Part shown: positions 44,443-53,942 of the stretch, piece by piece | Layout: every line of letters starts with the position of its first letter | How positions within the stretch are numbered: position 1 is the first letter of the stretch | Origin: Ureibacillus galli | Lineage (GTDB): Bacteria > Bacillota > Bacilli > Bacillales_A > Planococcaceae | DNA: 64,000 nt | NCBI RefSeq assembly: GCF_014836845.1 | Contig: NZ_JACSQA010000010.1 | Span: 35,957-99,956, forward strand | Direction: 5' to 3' | Notes under the pieces: generated by a model | The model's input: the letters and a program-made list of their open reading frames with translations, nothing else | Database searches by the model: none | What the model was told of the DNA's origin: nothing | Made by a program: the position numbers and the translations under genes

Positions 44443-45214
44443 GAATGTTACCTTCCTTATTTTAATGTATAGATAACATAGCAAAGGACTGATATTTATA
44501 AAAGTATCAATTTTATTAAAAATACAGTGGTCAGTTTATAGGAGATTCAATAAAACCATTCCCAATTTTGAAATAACAAAAATGTATCCATTCATTTAAC
44601 AACTCTCTGCCAAAGTAAATTTAATTTTAAAACGATGTCGAAAATAGGCAGAGGGAGAAGGAACTTTAAGTAAACTTTTCTTGAATTTTATCTTTTTAAA
44701 AGGGCTGGTATTCAATTGGATTTAGTGAAATAGTCGCTATTTTTAAAATGAGATTAAATAGTAGAATCGTAAAATATTAAGGATATAAAAGGAAATATAA
44801 TACTTTTATCCTTAACATATACTGTTCCATCAAATAGTAAATTTGATTGATAGAATGGAAATAGGTGGAAGGAATCATTTTTCTATCATTGTAAACTTGT
44901 AACGCTATTTATTAATAAAGATTTTAATAGAAAAGGGATTATTTAACTATTGTTTTATTCCCACTTAATACTTATAAGTAATTTGCGATATGGTACCAAT
45001 TATTCAATTTACCAAATTATTGAAAGTAGCTTACAAAATTAGACAGAAATTAATCTCCCAATCGAATATAGTTATTGTTAACAACTAGAGATTAGGATGA
45101 CACCTTTGTTTTCTGTTTACCTGGATATTATCGTTTAGGAAGGAGGGACAAGGTGTTTTTTAGTTGAACGTCAGGTGAACGGGTCGTTGTTAAAAATCGG
45201 AAGGAGGAGAATAT
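44443..45214. other. Long AT-rich intergenic region
   Basis: About 770 bp between divergent genes without a credible ORF. It contains an inverted repeat CTCTGCC (44605-44611) / GGCAGAG (44647-44653), 35 nt apart, on the leader side of the ECF gene; not a riboswitch class that I recognise. The right end holds the protease promoter and a strong AAGGAGGAG ribosome site. Confidence 0.45.
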
Positions 45215-48200
45215 GTGAAAAAGAAGAAACGTTCAACCAAAGCGTTTAACATTACAGCATCTTTACTCGTTGCGTTTTCCCTCATAGCACCTACTGTTGC
45301 TAGTGCGGAAACAACAAACAAACTTCATGAATCTTTACGAGAATCAAGTGTAAGTAATGTTCTTGCGAAGGATAAAATTAGTGACCGTTTGTTAACTAAT
45401 TTTAAAGATGAAGAGAAAATAACTTTCCTTGTAAAATTTAAGGATAAGGCAGAAGCACAAGAAGTAGCAAAAGAAGCAAGAAAAACTGCGAAGGAAAAGA
45501 AGCTATCTGCACAAAACACGAAATTAGTACAACGTTCAGCTGTTGTCTCCGAATTGAAATCAACTTCCATCGAGTCACAACGATCAGTCATCGATTTTCT
45601 TGAACAAGAAGCGAAAAAGGGAAATGTAGATGATTTTGATTCTTACTACATTGTAAATGGAATGGCAGTAACAGCAACAAAAGAGATTGCTGAAAAGATT
45701 GCTACTTTTTCAGAAGTTGAAAAAGTACTTCCAAATGAAACACGAAAATTGGAAGCAACGGTAGTAGAGGATGCTCCAGCACCAGCGTCTGAAGTTGCGA
45801 ATGTTGAATGGAATGTCGCCCGTGTAAAAGCTCCTGAAACGTGGGAGATGGGTATTGACGGTTCCGGTACAGTAGTGGCTAGTATTGATACAGGTGTTCA
45901 ATGGGACCATCCGGCATTAAAGGAAAAATATCGTGGTTACAATGCAGCTACGGGTGAAGTTGATCATGATTATAACTGGTTCGATGCCACTGCTGGACAA
46001 GACGAACCTTATGACGATCAAGGACATGGTACGCATGTAACAGGAACAATGGTTGGTAGCGAACCAGATGGGACAAATCAAATCGGTGTTGCTCCAGGTG
46101 CTAAATTTATTGCTGTTAAAGCATTTACTGCAGCTGGTGGTACAGATGCAGACCTTTTAGAAGCAGCTGAATGGATTTTAGCACCAACGGATTCCGAAGG
46201 CAATGCCCGTGTTGACTTAGCTCCTGATGTGGTGAACAATTCTTGGGGTGGTGGACCCGGTTTAGATGAATGGTACCGAGATGTTGTTAATAACTGGCGT
46301 GCAGCTGAAATTTTCCCAGAATTCTCAGCTGGAAATACAACGCTAACAAATCCGGGTGGACCTGGATCTGTAGCAGCTCCTGCTAACTATCCTGAATCCT
46401 TTGCAACCGGTGCAACGGATATTAACAATAAAGTAGCGAGTTTCTCTCTACGTGGACCTTCTCCGTATGATGAAATTAAACCTGATATTTCAGCTCCTGG
46501 TGTAAACATCCGTTCATCGGTACCTGGTGGTGCTTATGAAGGTGGATGGAATGGTACATCCATGTCAGGTCCTGCAGTATCTGGTGTGGCCGCATTACTT
46601 CGCCAAGTAAATGCGAACATAACCGTCGATGAAATGGAAGAAATTCTATTGAATACGGCAACTCCGTTAACAGATGAACAGTATCCAGAATCTCCAAACC
46701 ATGGTTACGGTTATGGTTTAGTTGATGCTTATTCAGCTGTATCTTCTATTATTTCTGGTTTAGGTACAATCGAAGGACAAGTAACAAAACAAGGTGAAGA
46801 TGCAGAAGCACCAACTTTCGAGCATGTAGCTCCTGAGGAAACATTTGAAGGAATGGATTTACCTTTATCCATTTCCATCTCCGATAATATTAGTATTTCG
46901 TCTGTACATTTAAACTATACTGATGCAAATGGTGAGGTTCAATCAATCGAAGCGGGCCGTCTTTCTGGAGACTATAAATCTGGAGAGTTTGGCGTTGTTG
47001 TACCAGGTAGTTTGATTAATGGCTCGTCATTCAAATATTTCTGGACTATCAATGACTTTGGAAATAATGAGGTAACAAGTGATGAGTATACGGTTGAAGT
47101 AAAACCAGGTATTACGACAGGTTACTTTACCGACTTTGAAAATCAACCAACTGGCTGGTATTCGTTTGGTAATGCAAATAGCTGGGAGTGGGGTGTCCCA
47201 ACATCTGGTCCTGGTAATGCTGCATCAGGTGAAAAAGTATATGCAACGAATCTAGAAGGAACATACGACAATAATATGAATGCAACTCTCGTGATGCCTC
47301 CAGTTGATTTACCAGAAGGGAATGCTTATTTACAATTCAAGCATTGGCATAATTTTGAGAAATCTTCTACAGGAAGAGCTTGGGATTATGGTCACGTTGT
47401 TATTTCAACGGACTTAGAAAATTGGACGCAATTACTTCAAGTAAACGGTGTTTCAAATGGTTGGTTAAGTACAGAGGTCAATTTATCTGAGTATGCTGGT
47501 CAACGAGTGTATATTGGTTTTAACTCTTACTCAGATGGAAGCGTAATGCGTGATGGCTGGTATATTGATGATGTAGCTCTATCAGATTCGTCACTGTCTA
47601 AGAAACAATTAGGTATTATTAAAGAAGTAAAAACTGAAAAAGTACCAAAGTTAACTAAAAAGGAAAAAGCTGCTGAAGCTAAAAAGGAAAAAACAGAAAA
47701 GCCAATTGATCCAAAAACAATTAAACCGGTATTACCTGAAAAGGCACCGGGTCCAATTGTAGAAGAAGTGGCAAATCCAACGCTTCTTCCATTAGGAGCA
47801 CAAGTAAGTGTTCTTGAATCAGGCCGTTCTGTTTATACAAATCCAGGAAATGGTTCCTACTCTTTAACGCATAGTGCTGGTGATTTCACAGTAAAAGCGG
47901 AAGCATATGGATTTGCATCGGAGCAACAATCAGTAGAGTTAGAGGCAGACGGTTCAGTTTCTGCAAACTTTACGTTGGAAGAATTACCTCAAAATTCAGT
48001 GGCAGGTGCCATTACTGATCAACAAACTGGAGAACCAATTGAAGGAGCAACGTTACTTCTTGTAGAAGATGCGAACATAGCACCGGTTATAACAGACGCA
48101 AATGGTAGCTATTCAATTACTGCATACGAAGGTGACTATACGTTGAAAGTTGTTGCGGATGGTTACCATAGTAAAGAAGTGGCTGTTTCAATCGATGGTG

Positions 48201-49633
48201 ATGGAGCAACGATGGATATTAGTCTTAAGCCATTCTACACGTATCCTGGTGGGGAAATCGGCTATGATGACGGTACTGCAGAAAATGCCCGTGCATTTTA
48301 TGATGCAGGAAATGGTTGGGGAGTGAAAATGTCCCTTCCTGAAGGAGAAGAAAGTGGAATCGTAACAGATGGGGTATTCCGTTTCTGGGATACGTCATGG
48401 CCAGCACCTGGAGGTACTGATTTTAAAGTAGAAGTTTGGGATGCAACAGGAGCGAATGGTGCACCTGGTAAAAAAATTGCAGGACCAATCGATGCGAAGG
48501 CGCTACGTAATGGTGAATGGACTGTTGTAGATTTACGTGAACATAATATTGTTGTAAACGGGGATTTCTACATGGTTTACATTCAAGCTAAGCCAAATCC
48601 TAATGCGCCTGGTCTAGGAACAGATGAAGACGGGAAAAATGCGGCTAGAAGTTATCAATTTGTTTCCGGTGCATGGACTCCAGCTCCAGCAGAGGAAGGA
48701 AACTATATGATTCGTGCCCGTGTTAGCTATGAAGTCGATGCACCTGTTATTACTGGACCAACAGATAGCCTGATTACAAATGAAAAAAGTTTAACTGTAA
48801 CGGGTACTGCTTCTCCAACAACTAAAATTGAGTTAAAGCATAACGGTAAGGATGCAGGAACGGTTGACGTAGGAGAGAATGGCCAATTTGAGATTCCGGT
48901 AACGCTTGTGGAAGGTCAAAACGAGTTAAAAGCCATTTCGACTCTAAATGGTCGCACAACAGGAGAATCCACACCAATTTCTGTTACGTTAGATACCGTG
49001 AAACCAGCTGTGAAGATTACTGAACCAACAGATGGCGCTAAAATTAATCGTGAGACGGTAACGGTAAAAGGTACAATTGAAGATGCTAATTTAGAATTTG
49101 TTAAAGTAAATGGACAAGCAGCAACGGTTAAAGACGGTCAATTCTCAAAACGTATTATTTTAGAGAACGGATCTAACGAAATAAAAGTAGTTGCTCAAGA
49201 TTTAGCAGGAAATCGCACGACAAAAACAATGACTGTAAGTGTAGATTATGATGCACCAGTTATTGAAAATGTGAAGCCTGCAAAAGATCTTTACATTCAA
49301 ACGGGTAAAAGTGTCATGATCGAATTTGACAGTGAACCTGGACTACGAGCAACGTTTATGGTGCATATGCCATTGACGAATACGAAAGCTCAGGCTCAAA
49401 ATGCAACAGAACTTCCTTTAATGGAAATGAGTCCTGGTCATTACGTTGGCTACTATACGGTACCATCAGGAACAGTTGCTGATGGTGCGCAAATTGAAGT
49501 GAAGGCTGTAGATAGCTTTAAGAATGAAACACGCATGAAAGCAGCAGGTAAACTTTATATCAATGTAGACCAGCCAACTAAAACTACTGATGTAAAAAGT
49601 AAAGGAGATACATCAGATAAAAAAGCAGAGTAA
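45215..49633 (+). CDS. bpr: Secreted S8 serine protease, bacillopeptidase F-like
   Basis: A 1472-residue multidomain subtilase, similar in size and order to B. subtilis Bpr. Signal peptide (about 1-31), inhibitor I9-like propeptide (about 50-175), catalytic domain (about 190-510) with Asp in ASIDTGVQWDHP, His in GHGTHVTGT and Ser in NGTSMSGPAV. Next comes a region seen in Bpr and immune inhibitor A (about 635-790), a Lys/Glu-rich linker, two carboxypeptidase-regulatory-like repeats (about 855-1010), and Ig-like repeats (about 1160-1355). GTG start with AAGGAGGAG. No sortase motif, so it is released or bound non-covalently. Monocistronic. Confidence 0.93.
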   Translation: MKKKKRSTKAFNITASLLVAFSLIAPTVASAETTNKLHESLRESSVSNVLAKDKISDRLLTNFKDEEKITFLVKFKDKAEAQEVAKEARKTAKEKKLSAQNTKLVQRSAVVSELKSTSIESQRSVIDFLEQEAKKGNVDDFDSYYIVNGMAVTATKEIAEKIATFSEVEKVLPNETRKLEATVVEDAPAPASEVANVEWNVARVKAPETWEMGIDGSGTVVASIDTGVQWDHPALKEKYRGYNAATGEVDHDYNWFDATAGQDEPYDDQGHGTHVTGTMVGSEPDGTNQIGVAPGAKFIAVKAFTAAGGTDADLLEAAEWILAPTDSEGNARVDLAPDVVNNSWGGGPGLDEWYRDVVNNWRAAEIFPEFSAGNTTLTNPGGPGSVAAPANYPESFATGATDINNKVASFSLRGPSPYDEIKPDISAPGVNIRSSVPGGAYEGGWNGTSMSGPAVSGVAALLRQVNANITVDEMEEILLNTATPLTDEQYPESPNHGYGYGLVDAYSAVSSIISGLGTIEGQVTKQGEDAEAPTFEHVAPEETFEGMDLPLSISISDNISISSVHLNYTDANGEVQSIEAGRLSGDYKSGEFGVVVPGSLINGSSFKYFWTINDFGNNEVTSDEYTVEVKPGITTGYFTDFENQPTGWYSFGNANSWEWGVPTSGPGNAASGEKVYATNLEGTYDNNMNATLVMPPVDLPEGNAYLQFKHWHNFEKSSTGRAWDYGHVVISTDLENWTQLLQVNGVSNGWLSTEVNLSEYAGQRVYIGFNSYSDGSVMRDGWYIDDVALSDSSLSKKQLGIIKEVKTEKVPKLTKKEKAAEAKKEKTEKPIDPKTIKPVLPEKAPGPIVEEVANPTLLPLGAQVSVLESGRSVYTNPGNGSYSLTHSAGDFTVKAEAYGFASEQQSVELEADGSVSANFTLEELPQNSVAGAITDQQTGEPIEGATLLLVEDANIAPVITDANGSYSITAYEGDYTLKVVADGYHSKEVAVSIDGDGATMDISLKPFYTYPGGEIGYDDGTAENARAFYDAGNGWGVKMSLPEGEESGIVTDGVFRFWDTSWPAPGGTDFKVEVWDATGANGAPGKKIAGPIDAKALRNGEWTVVDLREHNIVVNGDFYMVYIQAKPNPNAPGLGTDEDGKNAARSYQFVSGAWTPAPAEEGNYMIRARVSYEVDAPVITGPTDSLITNEKSLTVTGTASPTTKIELKHNGKDAGTVDVGENGQFEIPVTLVEGQNELKAISTLNGRTTGESTPISVTLDTVKPAVKITEPTDGAKINRETVTVKGTIEDANLEFVKVNGQAATVKDGQFSKRIILENGSNEIKVVAQDLAGNRTTKTMTVSVDYDAPVIENVKPAKDLYIQTGKSVMIEFDSEPGLRATFMVHMPLTNTKAQAQNATELPLMEMSPGHYVGYYTVPSGTVADGAQIEVKAVDSFKNETRMKAAGKLYINVDQPTKTTDVKSKGDTSDKKAE

Positions 49634-49653
49634 TCTTAAATAGTAAAATTAAG

Positions 49654-49690
49654 TACCATCAAAGAATCATTCTTTGATGGTATTTTTTAT
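49654..49690 (+). terminator. Protease gene terminator
   Basis: Perfect stem TACCATCAAAGA / TCTTTGATGGTA followed by TTTTTT. Confidence 0.9.
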
Positions 49691-49822
49691 TAAAAACGTT
49701 TTTTCCTAAAAAGGAGTCATACTTTCAAAATAAAAACTTTTGAATTGGACAAAATACAATTTGAAGAGTTTAAATGGAGTCTCATTTTGACTTTTCACAA
49801 CATATCAATGAGGAGGATAGCT

Positions 49823-50047
49823 ATGCCAAACGTAGAAGTAAGCTGTGCTGTATCGAACTGTTTTTTCCATAAAGAGGGAAACCTTTGTGGAGCAGAAAAA
49901 ATTCAAATCGATATGGATTATCACTCCAAAAATCGGAATACAGAGTTTGCTTCGGATCTTGACTTTGATAAGATTTCAGAAGAAGCAAATCATTCCCAAG
50001 ATACATGCTGTAAAACGTTTGAACCTAAAAACGAACGTGAAAAATAA
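49823..50047 (+). CDS. DUF1540 small Cys-rich protein
   Basis: A 74-residue protein with one DUF1540 unit: VSCAVSNCFFHKEGNLCGAE (Cys 8, 13, 22) and a C-terminal SQDTCCKTF. Family members are small metal- or disulfide-type proteins common in spore formers; function unknown. ATG 49823 has AGGAGGAT upstream; an in-frame ATG at 49745 lacks one. Confidence 0.88.
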   Translation: MPNVEVSCAVSNCFFHKEGNLCGAEKIQIDMDYHSKNRNTEFASDLDFDKISEEANHSQDTCCKTFEPKNEREK

Positions 50048-50114
50048 ATGGTGTTCATCCATTCCATTTGTTACAACATGAAGGCAAGGCTGTTCGAACA
50101 TTGAGGTTGTTGTT

Positions 50115-50146
50115 GGACTAAAGGATTCATATCCTTTAGTCCTTCT
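50115..50146 (+). terminator. DUF1540 gene terminator
   Basis: Perfect stem GGACTAAAGGAT-TCAT-ATCCTTTAGTCC followed by TTCTT. Confidence 0.85.
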
Positions 50147-50195
50147 TAATTGTTATGTATGATGTAGGAAGAATAGTTAAAAGAGAGATGGATCT

Positions 50196-50981
50196 ATGAA
50201 AGAGGCTATTTTACAAAAGTTGATGGATATTGAAGAGTTGTATTCAGTTAAAATATTGTATGCCGTTGAGTCAGGAAGTCGAGCTTGGGGATTTGCAACA
50301 GAACATAGTGATTATGATGTTCGTTTTATTTATGTTCATCACCCCAATTGGTACCTTTCCATTGATCCACAAGGGATCGGCTCAAAAAAAGACAGTATGG
50401 AGTTCCCGATAAATAATCATTTAGATATAAATGGATGGGAACTAACGAAAGCTTTACGTCTTTTTAGGAAAAGTAATCCGACCATTTTAGAATGGTTAAA
50501 TAGCGAAATCGTTTACTACCAGAATGATTTTTTTATTGATAACTTATGTTTGCTACAAAAGGATGTCTTTTCACCCATTTCCTGCTTACATCATTACTTG
50601 AATGTAGCGAACAATAACTATAAATCATATCTTCAACGTCCAATAGTGAAAGTTAAAATTTATCTTTATGCCGTAAAATCGCTTTTGGCCTGTAGTTGGA
50701 TTGAAAAGTTCCAAACGGTTCCACCTATCACCATCCAAGATTTACTACCTTTGCTGGACTATAAAAAAGAAAAATTGGAAGTGGAACAATTGCTGAAACG
50801 AAGAAATTTAGGGGAAGAGTTTAACATGACGGTACCCCTTCCTATTTTGAATAATTATATACAAGAAGAGTGCATTCGCATTAAAAATTATATTCCGACG
50901 TTAAAAGAAGAACAGAGGAACGCAACAGAGAAGTTGGATCACTTATTTAGACAAACATTGCAACTAATATATGGACATTAA
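50196..50981 (+). CDS. RlaP/YcgL-type nucleotidyltransferase
   Basis: A 261-residue protein with a DNA polymerase beta-like core: AVESGSRAWGFATEHSDYDV contains the G-S motif and the D-x-D metal pair, and a third Asp is in NHLDINGWEL. This fits the predicted nucleotidyltransferase family that includes B. subtilis YcgL and RlaP, named for its link to RNA-repair genes. Here it stands alone; no ligase or RtcB gene is near. GAGAGATGG before the ATG is a weak ribosome site. Confidence 0.85.
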   Translation: MKEAILQKLMDIEELYSVKILYAVESGSRAWGFATEHSDYDVRFIYVHHPNWYLSIDPQGIGSKKDSMEFPINNHLDINGWELTKALRLFRKSNPTILEWLNSEIVYYQNDFFIDNLCLLQKDVFSPISCLHHYLNVANNNYKSYLQRPIVKVKIYLYAVKSLLACSWIEKFQTVPPITIQDLLPLLDYKKEKLEVEQLLKRRNLGEEFNMTVPLPILNNYIQEECIRIKNYIPTLKEEQRNATEKLDHLFRQTLQLIYGH

Positions 50982-51025
50982 GCATAAATGGGATTCACTT
51001 CATCTTTTGTTTTGGCGTATAAAAA

Positions 51026-51066
51026 GAATCGCCCCACTGGATACTAATCCAATGGGATGATTTTTT
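51026..51066. terminator. Bidirectional terminator, RlaP-type gene and sspH
   Basis: Arms AATCGCCCCA-TGGAT and ATCCA-TGGGATGATT with T-run on the plus side. Confidence 0.82.
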
Positions 51067-51256
51067 ATTGAACGAGGTATTCCTCTTTAAGTTCTGACAC
51101 GGCTACTTCTGAACGTTCTTCGAGGGATTGGCGTAAATGAACAGTAGCAGTCTTTCCATCATCATGAAGTTTATCAATCCACACGGAAACACCATTATAG
51201 CTGACTTCATATTCCTTTGGAGAAGCATAGATTTCTTGAGCACGATTGTAATCCAA
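51065..51256 (-). CDS. sspH: Small acid-soluble spore protein H
   Basis: A 63-residue type-H SASP, a minor forespore protein. Family start MDYNRAQEIYASPKEYEVSY then NGVSVWIDKL and the repeat-like VHLRQSLEERSEVAV. The start codon is TTG with GGAGGGA 5 bp upstream; the ribosome site overlaps the stop of the upstream small gene, which suggests translational coupling. Confidence 0.92.
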   Translation of the reverse strand: MDYNRAQEIYASPKEYEVSYNGVSVWIDKLHDDGKTATVHLRQSLEERSEVAVSELKEEYLVQ

Positions 51257-51267
51257 TTGAATCCCTC

Positions 51268-51438
51268 CTATTTCTTCTTTCGAGTGTTATGTTTTGTTTT
51301 TTCAACTAGTTGGTGAAGTTCATCTAATTCTTGAGCAACTTCTTCTCGCATCTTACCAGGAGCTATTTTTTGCGTTTTTGGTGTTTGTGGTAAGGAAGCT
51401 TTATTTGTTCCTTTACTTTTACTATCATCTCTTCCCAT
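51268..51438 (-). CDS. Small hydrophilic protein co-transcribed with sspH
   Basis: A 56-residue, Lys-rich protein (starts MGRDDSKSKGTNKASLPQTP, ends KHNTRKKK) with a charged helix at about 29-49. AAAGGAG lies 6 bp before the ATG and its TAG lies in the sspH ribosome site, 11 bp before the sspH TTG. Composition and partner suggest a spore protein, but I cannot assign a named family. Confidence 0.7.
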   Translation of the reverse strand: MGRDDSKSKGTNKASLPQTPKTQKIAPGKMREEVAQELDELHQLVEKTKHNTRKKK

Positions 51439-51469
51439 AAGAAGTTCTCCTTTCGATTGGATTCCTTCT

Positions 51470-51498
51470 TAATATGGCTTAGGAATCGTTTTTTATCA
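51470..51498 (-). promoter_or_regulatory. Candidate sigma-G/F promoter for the sspH operon
   Basis: On the minus strand, -35-like TGATA and -10 CATATTA are spaced 17 bp; CATnnTA is the forespore -10 pattern. The -10 box ends about 30 bp before the small gene's ATG. Confidence 0.42.
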
Positions 51499-51500
51499 CA

Positions 51501-51528
51501 AAAAAATACACAACAACTAGTGTTGTGT
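51501..51528 (-). terminator. Lipoprotein gene terminator
   Basis: Perfect stem ACACAACA / TGTTGTGT around ACTAG with a T-run on the minus side. Confidence 0.82.
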
Positions 51529-51538
51529 ACGTCCCTTT

Positions 51539-52168
51539 TTACTCTAATGGAATACCCGCTTTTATTGAAAATTCGTCAACTTGGTATAGCCATTCTCTTA
51601 GCAAACGTCTTGCTTCATCTAAACCTTGATTTGCTTCAGTCATTGTATCCATACTTTGCTGTTCGATTGCGGAAATCATTAGGGTAAAGGAGTTATATTG
51701 AATATTAGCCGCTTCAATATACTTTTCATGAAGTGCTTGAACTTCGGCATTTTTCGGCATAATCGCTTCTAAATCCGCTACGAATTGACGATAGCCAGGA
51801 ATGACTTCATCTAAAAGGGTATAGTATAAAACTTCATCATTTGTATAATTTACACCGGTTACACTATCGTATAAACCAATAATTCTTTCCTCTTCCACAG
51901 CTAATAACATCATTTCATCTAAGTAATCTGAAAATGCTTGTGCAAACTCATCATCTGTACTTGGAGCTGTAGTCTCAGTATTAGAAGCATTATCAGTATC
52001 GGTTTCATTTTCAGTTTTAGTCTCTGTTTCAGTCTTAGTATCCGTTTTCGTTTCAGAAGTTGTTTCTTCACTTTTAGATTCTTTAGATTCTTCCTTTGAA
52101 TCAGAATTACTGCAACCAACTAAAAAAACAAAGGTTACCATCGAAAGAAAAAGTAATAATCTTTTCAT
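51539..52168 (-). CDS. Lipoprotein of unknown function
   Basis: A 209-residue lipoprotein: lipobox FLVGCSNS (lipid Cys about 19), a low-complexity linker rich in Ser, Glu, Lys and Thr with TETETK-type repeats (about 24-68), and a helical domain (about 72-205). ATG 52168 has AGGAG 4 bp upstream; an ATG at 52186 is less likely. The helical part resembles four-helix-bundle envelope proteins in general shape, nothing more. Confidence 0.8.
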   Translation of the reverse strand: MKRLLLFLSMVTFVFLVGCSNSDSKEESKESKSEETTSETKTDTKTETETKTENETDTDNASNTETTAPSTDDEFAQAFSDYLDEMMLLAVEEERIIGLYDSVTGVNYTNDEVLYYTLLDEVIPGYRQFVADLEAIMPKNAEVQALHEKYIEAANIQYNSFTLMISAIEQQSMDTMTEANQGLDEARRLLREWLYQVDEFSIKAGIPLE

Positions 52169-52302
52169 GTGACTCCTATCCTCCAACGAAATTTGAACCG
52201 TTGGATTGCTTTTTTTATAAATTGCATTCTTTATAGGATATTCAAGATTTTAAAATGTGTTACTAATTTTTCAATGGTCACCTATTTGGAATGTTTACAT
52301 AA

Positions 52303-52335
52303 CAAAAAAGCTGGATTAAGCGTGTATATCCAGCT
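52303..52335 (-). terminator. Terminator after the LysM-GH18 gene
   Basis: AGCTGGAT / ATCCAGCT stem with seven T on the minus-strand side, 57 bp after the stop. Confidence 0.8.
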
Positions 52336-52391
52336 GGAAATATTTCGTATTTTTCAATTTCATACATGTCTTAAGAAACAAAATTCTTACT

Positions 52392-53801
52392 TCACACTTT
52401 CCGAATGTCAAAATTGGAATTTAATAAAGCCCAATTTTGAGGATAATCATAGCCTAATGCCCAATAACTAATTCCTCTTAAGTTATACTGTTTAACCATG
52501 TCAAATTTTGCTTGGGCACTCCGAGCATCTTCAAACCATACTTCATGCCTTTGCCCTTGTTCATCAACATAACGGAAAAAAGGAGACTGAGCGGTATTGT
52601 CGTATTGAATGGTTGCATTAAATTGAGTAGCACGTCGAACAGCTTCTTGAGGGCTAAAGGTTTCAGCTGTTGCTCCTTCAATATGGGGAATCTTCCAATC
52701 CCTCGCATAAATTTGGAAACCTAAATAGATTTTATCCGCTGGCATAACAGAGAGGGCATATTGTACAACTCTTCGCATTTGGTTAGCAGGAGAAATTGCT
52801 TGTGGGGATGCCCCTCTCCACCCCCATTCATAGGTCATTAGAATAACAAAATCACCTATTCTCCCATGGGCTTCATAATCATGGGCAGTATATAATAACC
52901 CTTCTTGCTCTCCACTTGTTTTAGGTGCAACAGCAGTGGAAACAAAATAACCTCTAGGATGCAATCGATTAACGGCCAACTGAAGAAACTGATTGTAGTT
53001 TTCACGATCCTCCGGTAAAACATATTCAAAGTCAATATTTAACCCTTTATACCCCTTTTCATCCATCAATTGAAGTACATTTGAAATCAGTTTTTCACGC
53101 AGTTCAGGATTTGACAAAATGGCATTGGCTAAATTCGTTCCAGTTGATGTCGTGGATAAGTTCGTAATTGCTAACATAGGTGTTACGTTCTGAGAAATAG
53201 CAGCGTTTATCATCAATTCATCTTCAAAGGGTTGCAACGTACCATCTTCTTTAATTAAATAAGCAAACGGGCTTAAATAAGTGAGTAAGTAACCAATTTC
53301 ATTGACGCTTTGAGCTGCTTCTTCATCCTTTTGGTAGGTGTATGCATTGACTTCGATTAATGGTTTTCTTCTAGGAATAACTAATGGGGTTCCGATGTAA
53401 ATGAGGTTTTGATTTTGTAATGGATTGGCATTAAGGATGGCTTGAATCGTTGTGCCATATTGAGTAGCAATTTGAGATAATGTTTGGCCTGATTGGACAG
53501 TATGGATGATTGGTGGAATGTATATCGTAACCCCTGGGTACAAAAGATTTGGGTTCGTAATTTGATTTATATTTAAAAGGGATTGTACCGAGACACCGTA
53601 ACGTTGCGCGATAGACCATAAATTTTCCCCTACCTGAATAGTATGCGTGTCTACAGCTGTTGGAATGACTAATGCCTGCCCTATTAACAACTTGTTTGGA
53701 TCCGGTAATTGATTTACTTGTTGTATTGCATTGATAGAGACATAATATTGATTGGCAACTTCCCATAGTGACTCACCCGAACGGACAACATGAATGAGCA
53801 A
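52392..53801 (-). CDS. LysM and glycosyl hydrolase 18 protein, YaaH/SleL-like
   Basis: A 469-residue enzyme with three LysM repeats (about 2-47, 54-99, 102-146) and a GH18 domain (about 150-460). The catalytic Glu is in GLNIDFEYVLP, the family form of DxxDxDxE. No signal peptide, as usual for this class, which is placed in the spore coat/cortex and cuts cortex muropeptides on germination (YaaH, SleL). Most relatives have two LysM units, so the third is a small extension. TAAGGAGG precedes the start (ATG). Confidence 0.92.
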   Translation of the reverse strand: MLIHVVRSGESLWEVANQYYVSINAIQQVNQLPDPNKLLIGQALVIPTAVDTHTIQVGENLWSIAQRYGVSVQSLLNINQITNPNLLYPGVTIYIPPIIHTVQSGQTLSQIATQYGTTIQAILNANPLQNQNLIYIGTPLVIPRRKPLIEVNAYTYQKDEEAAQSVNEIGYLLTYLSPFAYLIKEDGTLQPFEDELMINAAISQNVTPMLAITNLSTTSTGTNLANAILSNPELREKLISNVLQLMDEKGYKGLNIDFEYVLPEDRENYNQFLQLAVNRLHPRGYFVSTAVAPKTSGEQEGLLYTAHDYEAHGRIGDFVILMTYEWGWRGASPQAISPANQMRRVVQYALSVMPADKIYLGFQIYARDWKIPHIEGATAETFSPQEAVRRATQFNATIQYDNTAQSPFFRYVDEQGQRHEVWFEDARSAQAKFDMVKQYNLRGISYWALGYDYPQNWALLNSNFDIRKV

Positions 53802-53889
53802 TGCATAGCCTCCTTAAAAATGCTTTATGAAATAATATATGTTTACTTAAGGATTATTCATGAATAACAACTAATAAACCGTATTCCTA

Positions 53890-53930
53890 AAAAAGAAAAC
53901 TACTTCGCTTTAGTTTTACGAAGTAGTTCC
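53890..53930 (-). terminator. pgeF terminator
   Basis: Perfect stem AACTACTTCG / CGAAGTAGTT with TTTTCTTTTTT on the minus-strand side. Confidence 0.88.
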
Positions 53931-53942
53931 AAGTTCAAAAAA

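Noticed and set aside
47600..47760. Lys/Glu-rich stretch in the protease as a repeat or mobile insert
   Set aside because: It is a low-complexity linker between domains in an unbroken reading frame; nothing suggests insertion.
51940..52100. Short repeated codons in the lipoprotein as a CRISPR-like or minisatellite array
   Set aside because: The repetition (Thr/Lys/Glu codons) is a low-complexity protein linker without regular repeat and spacer lengths.
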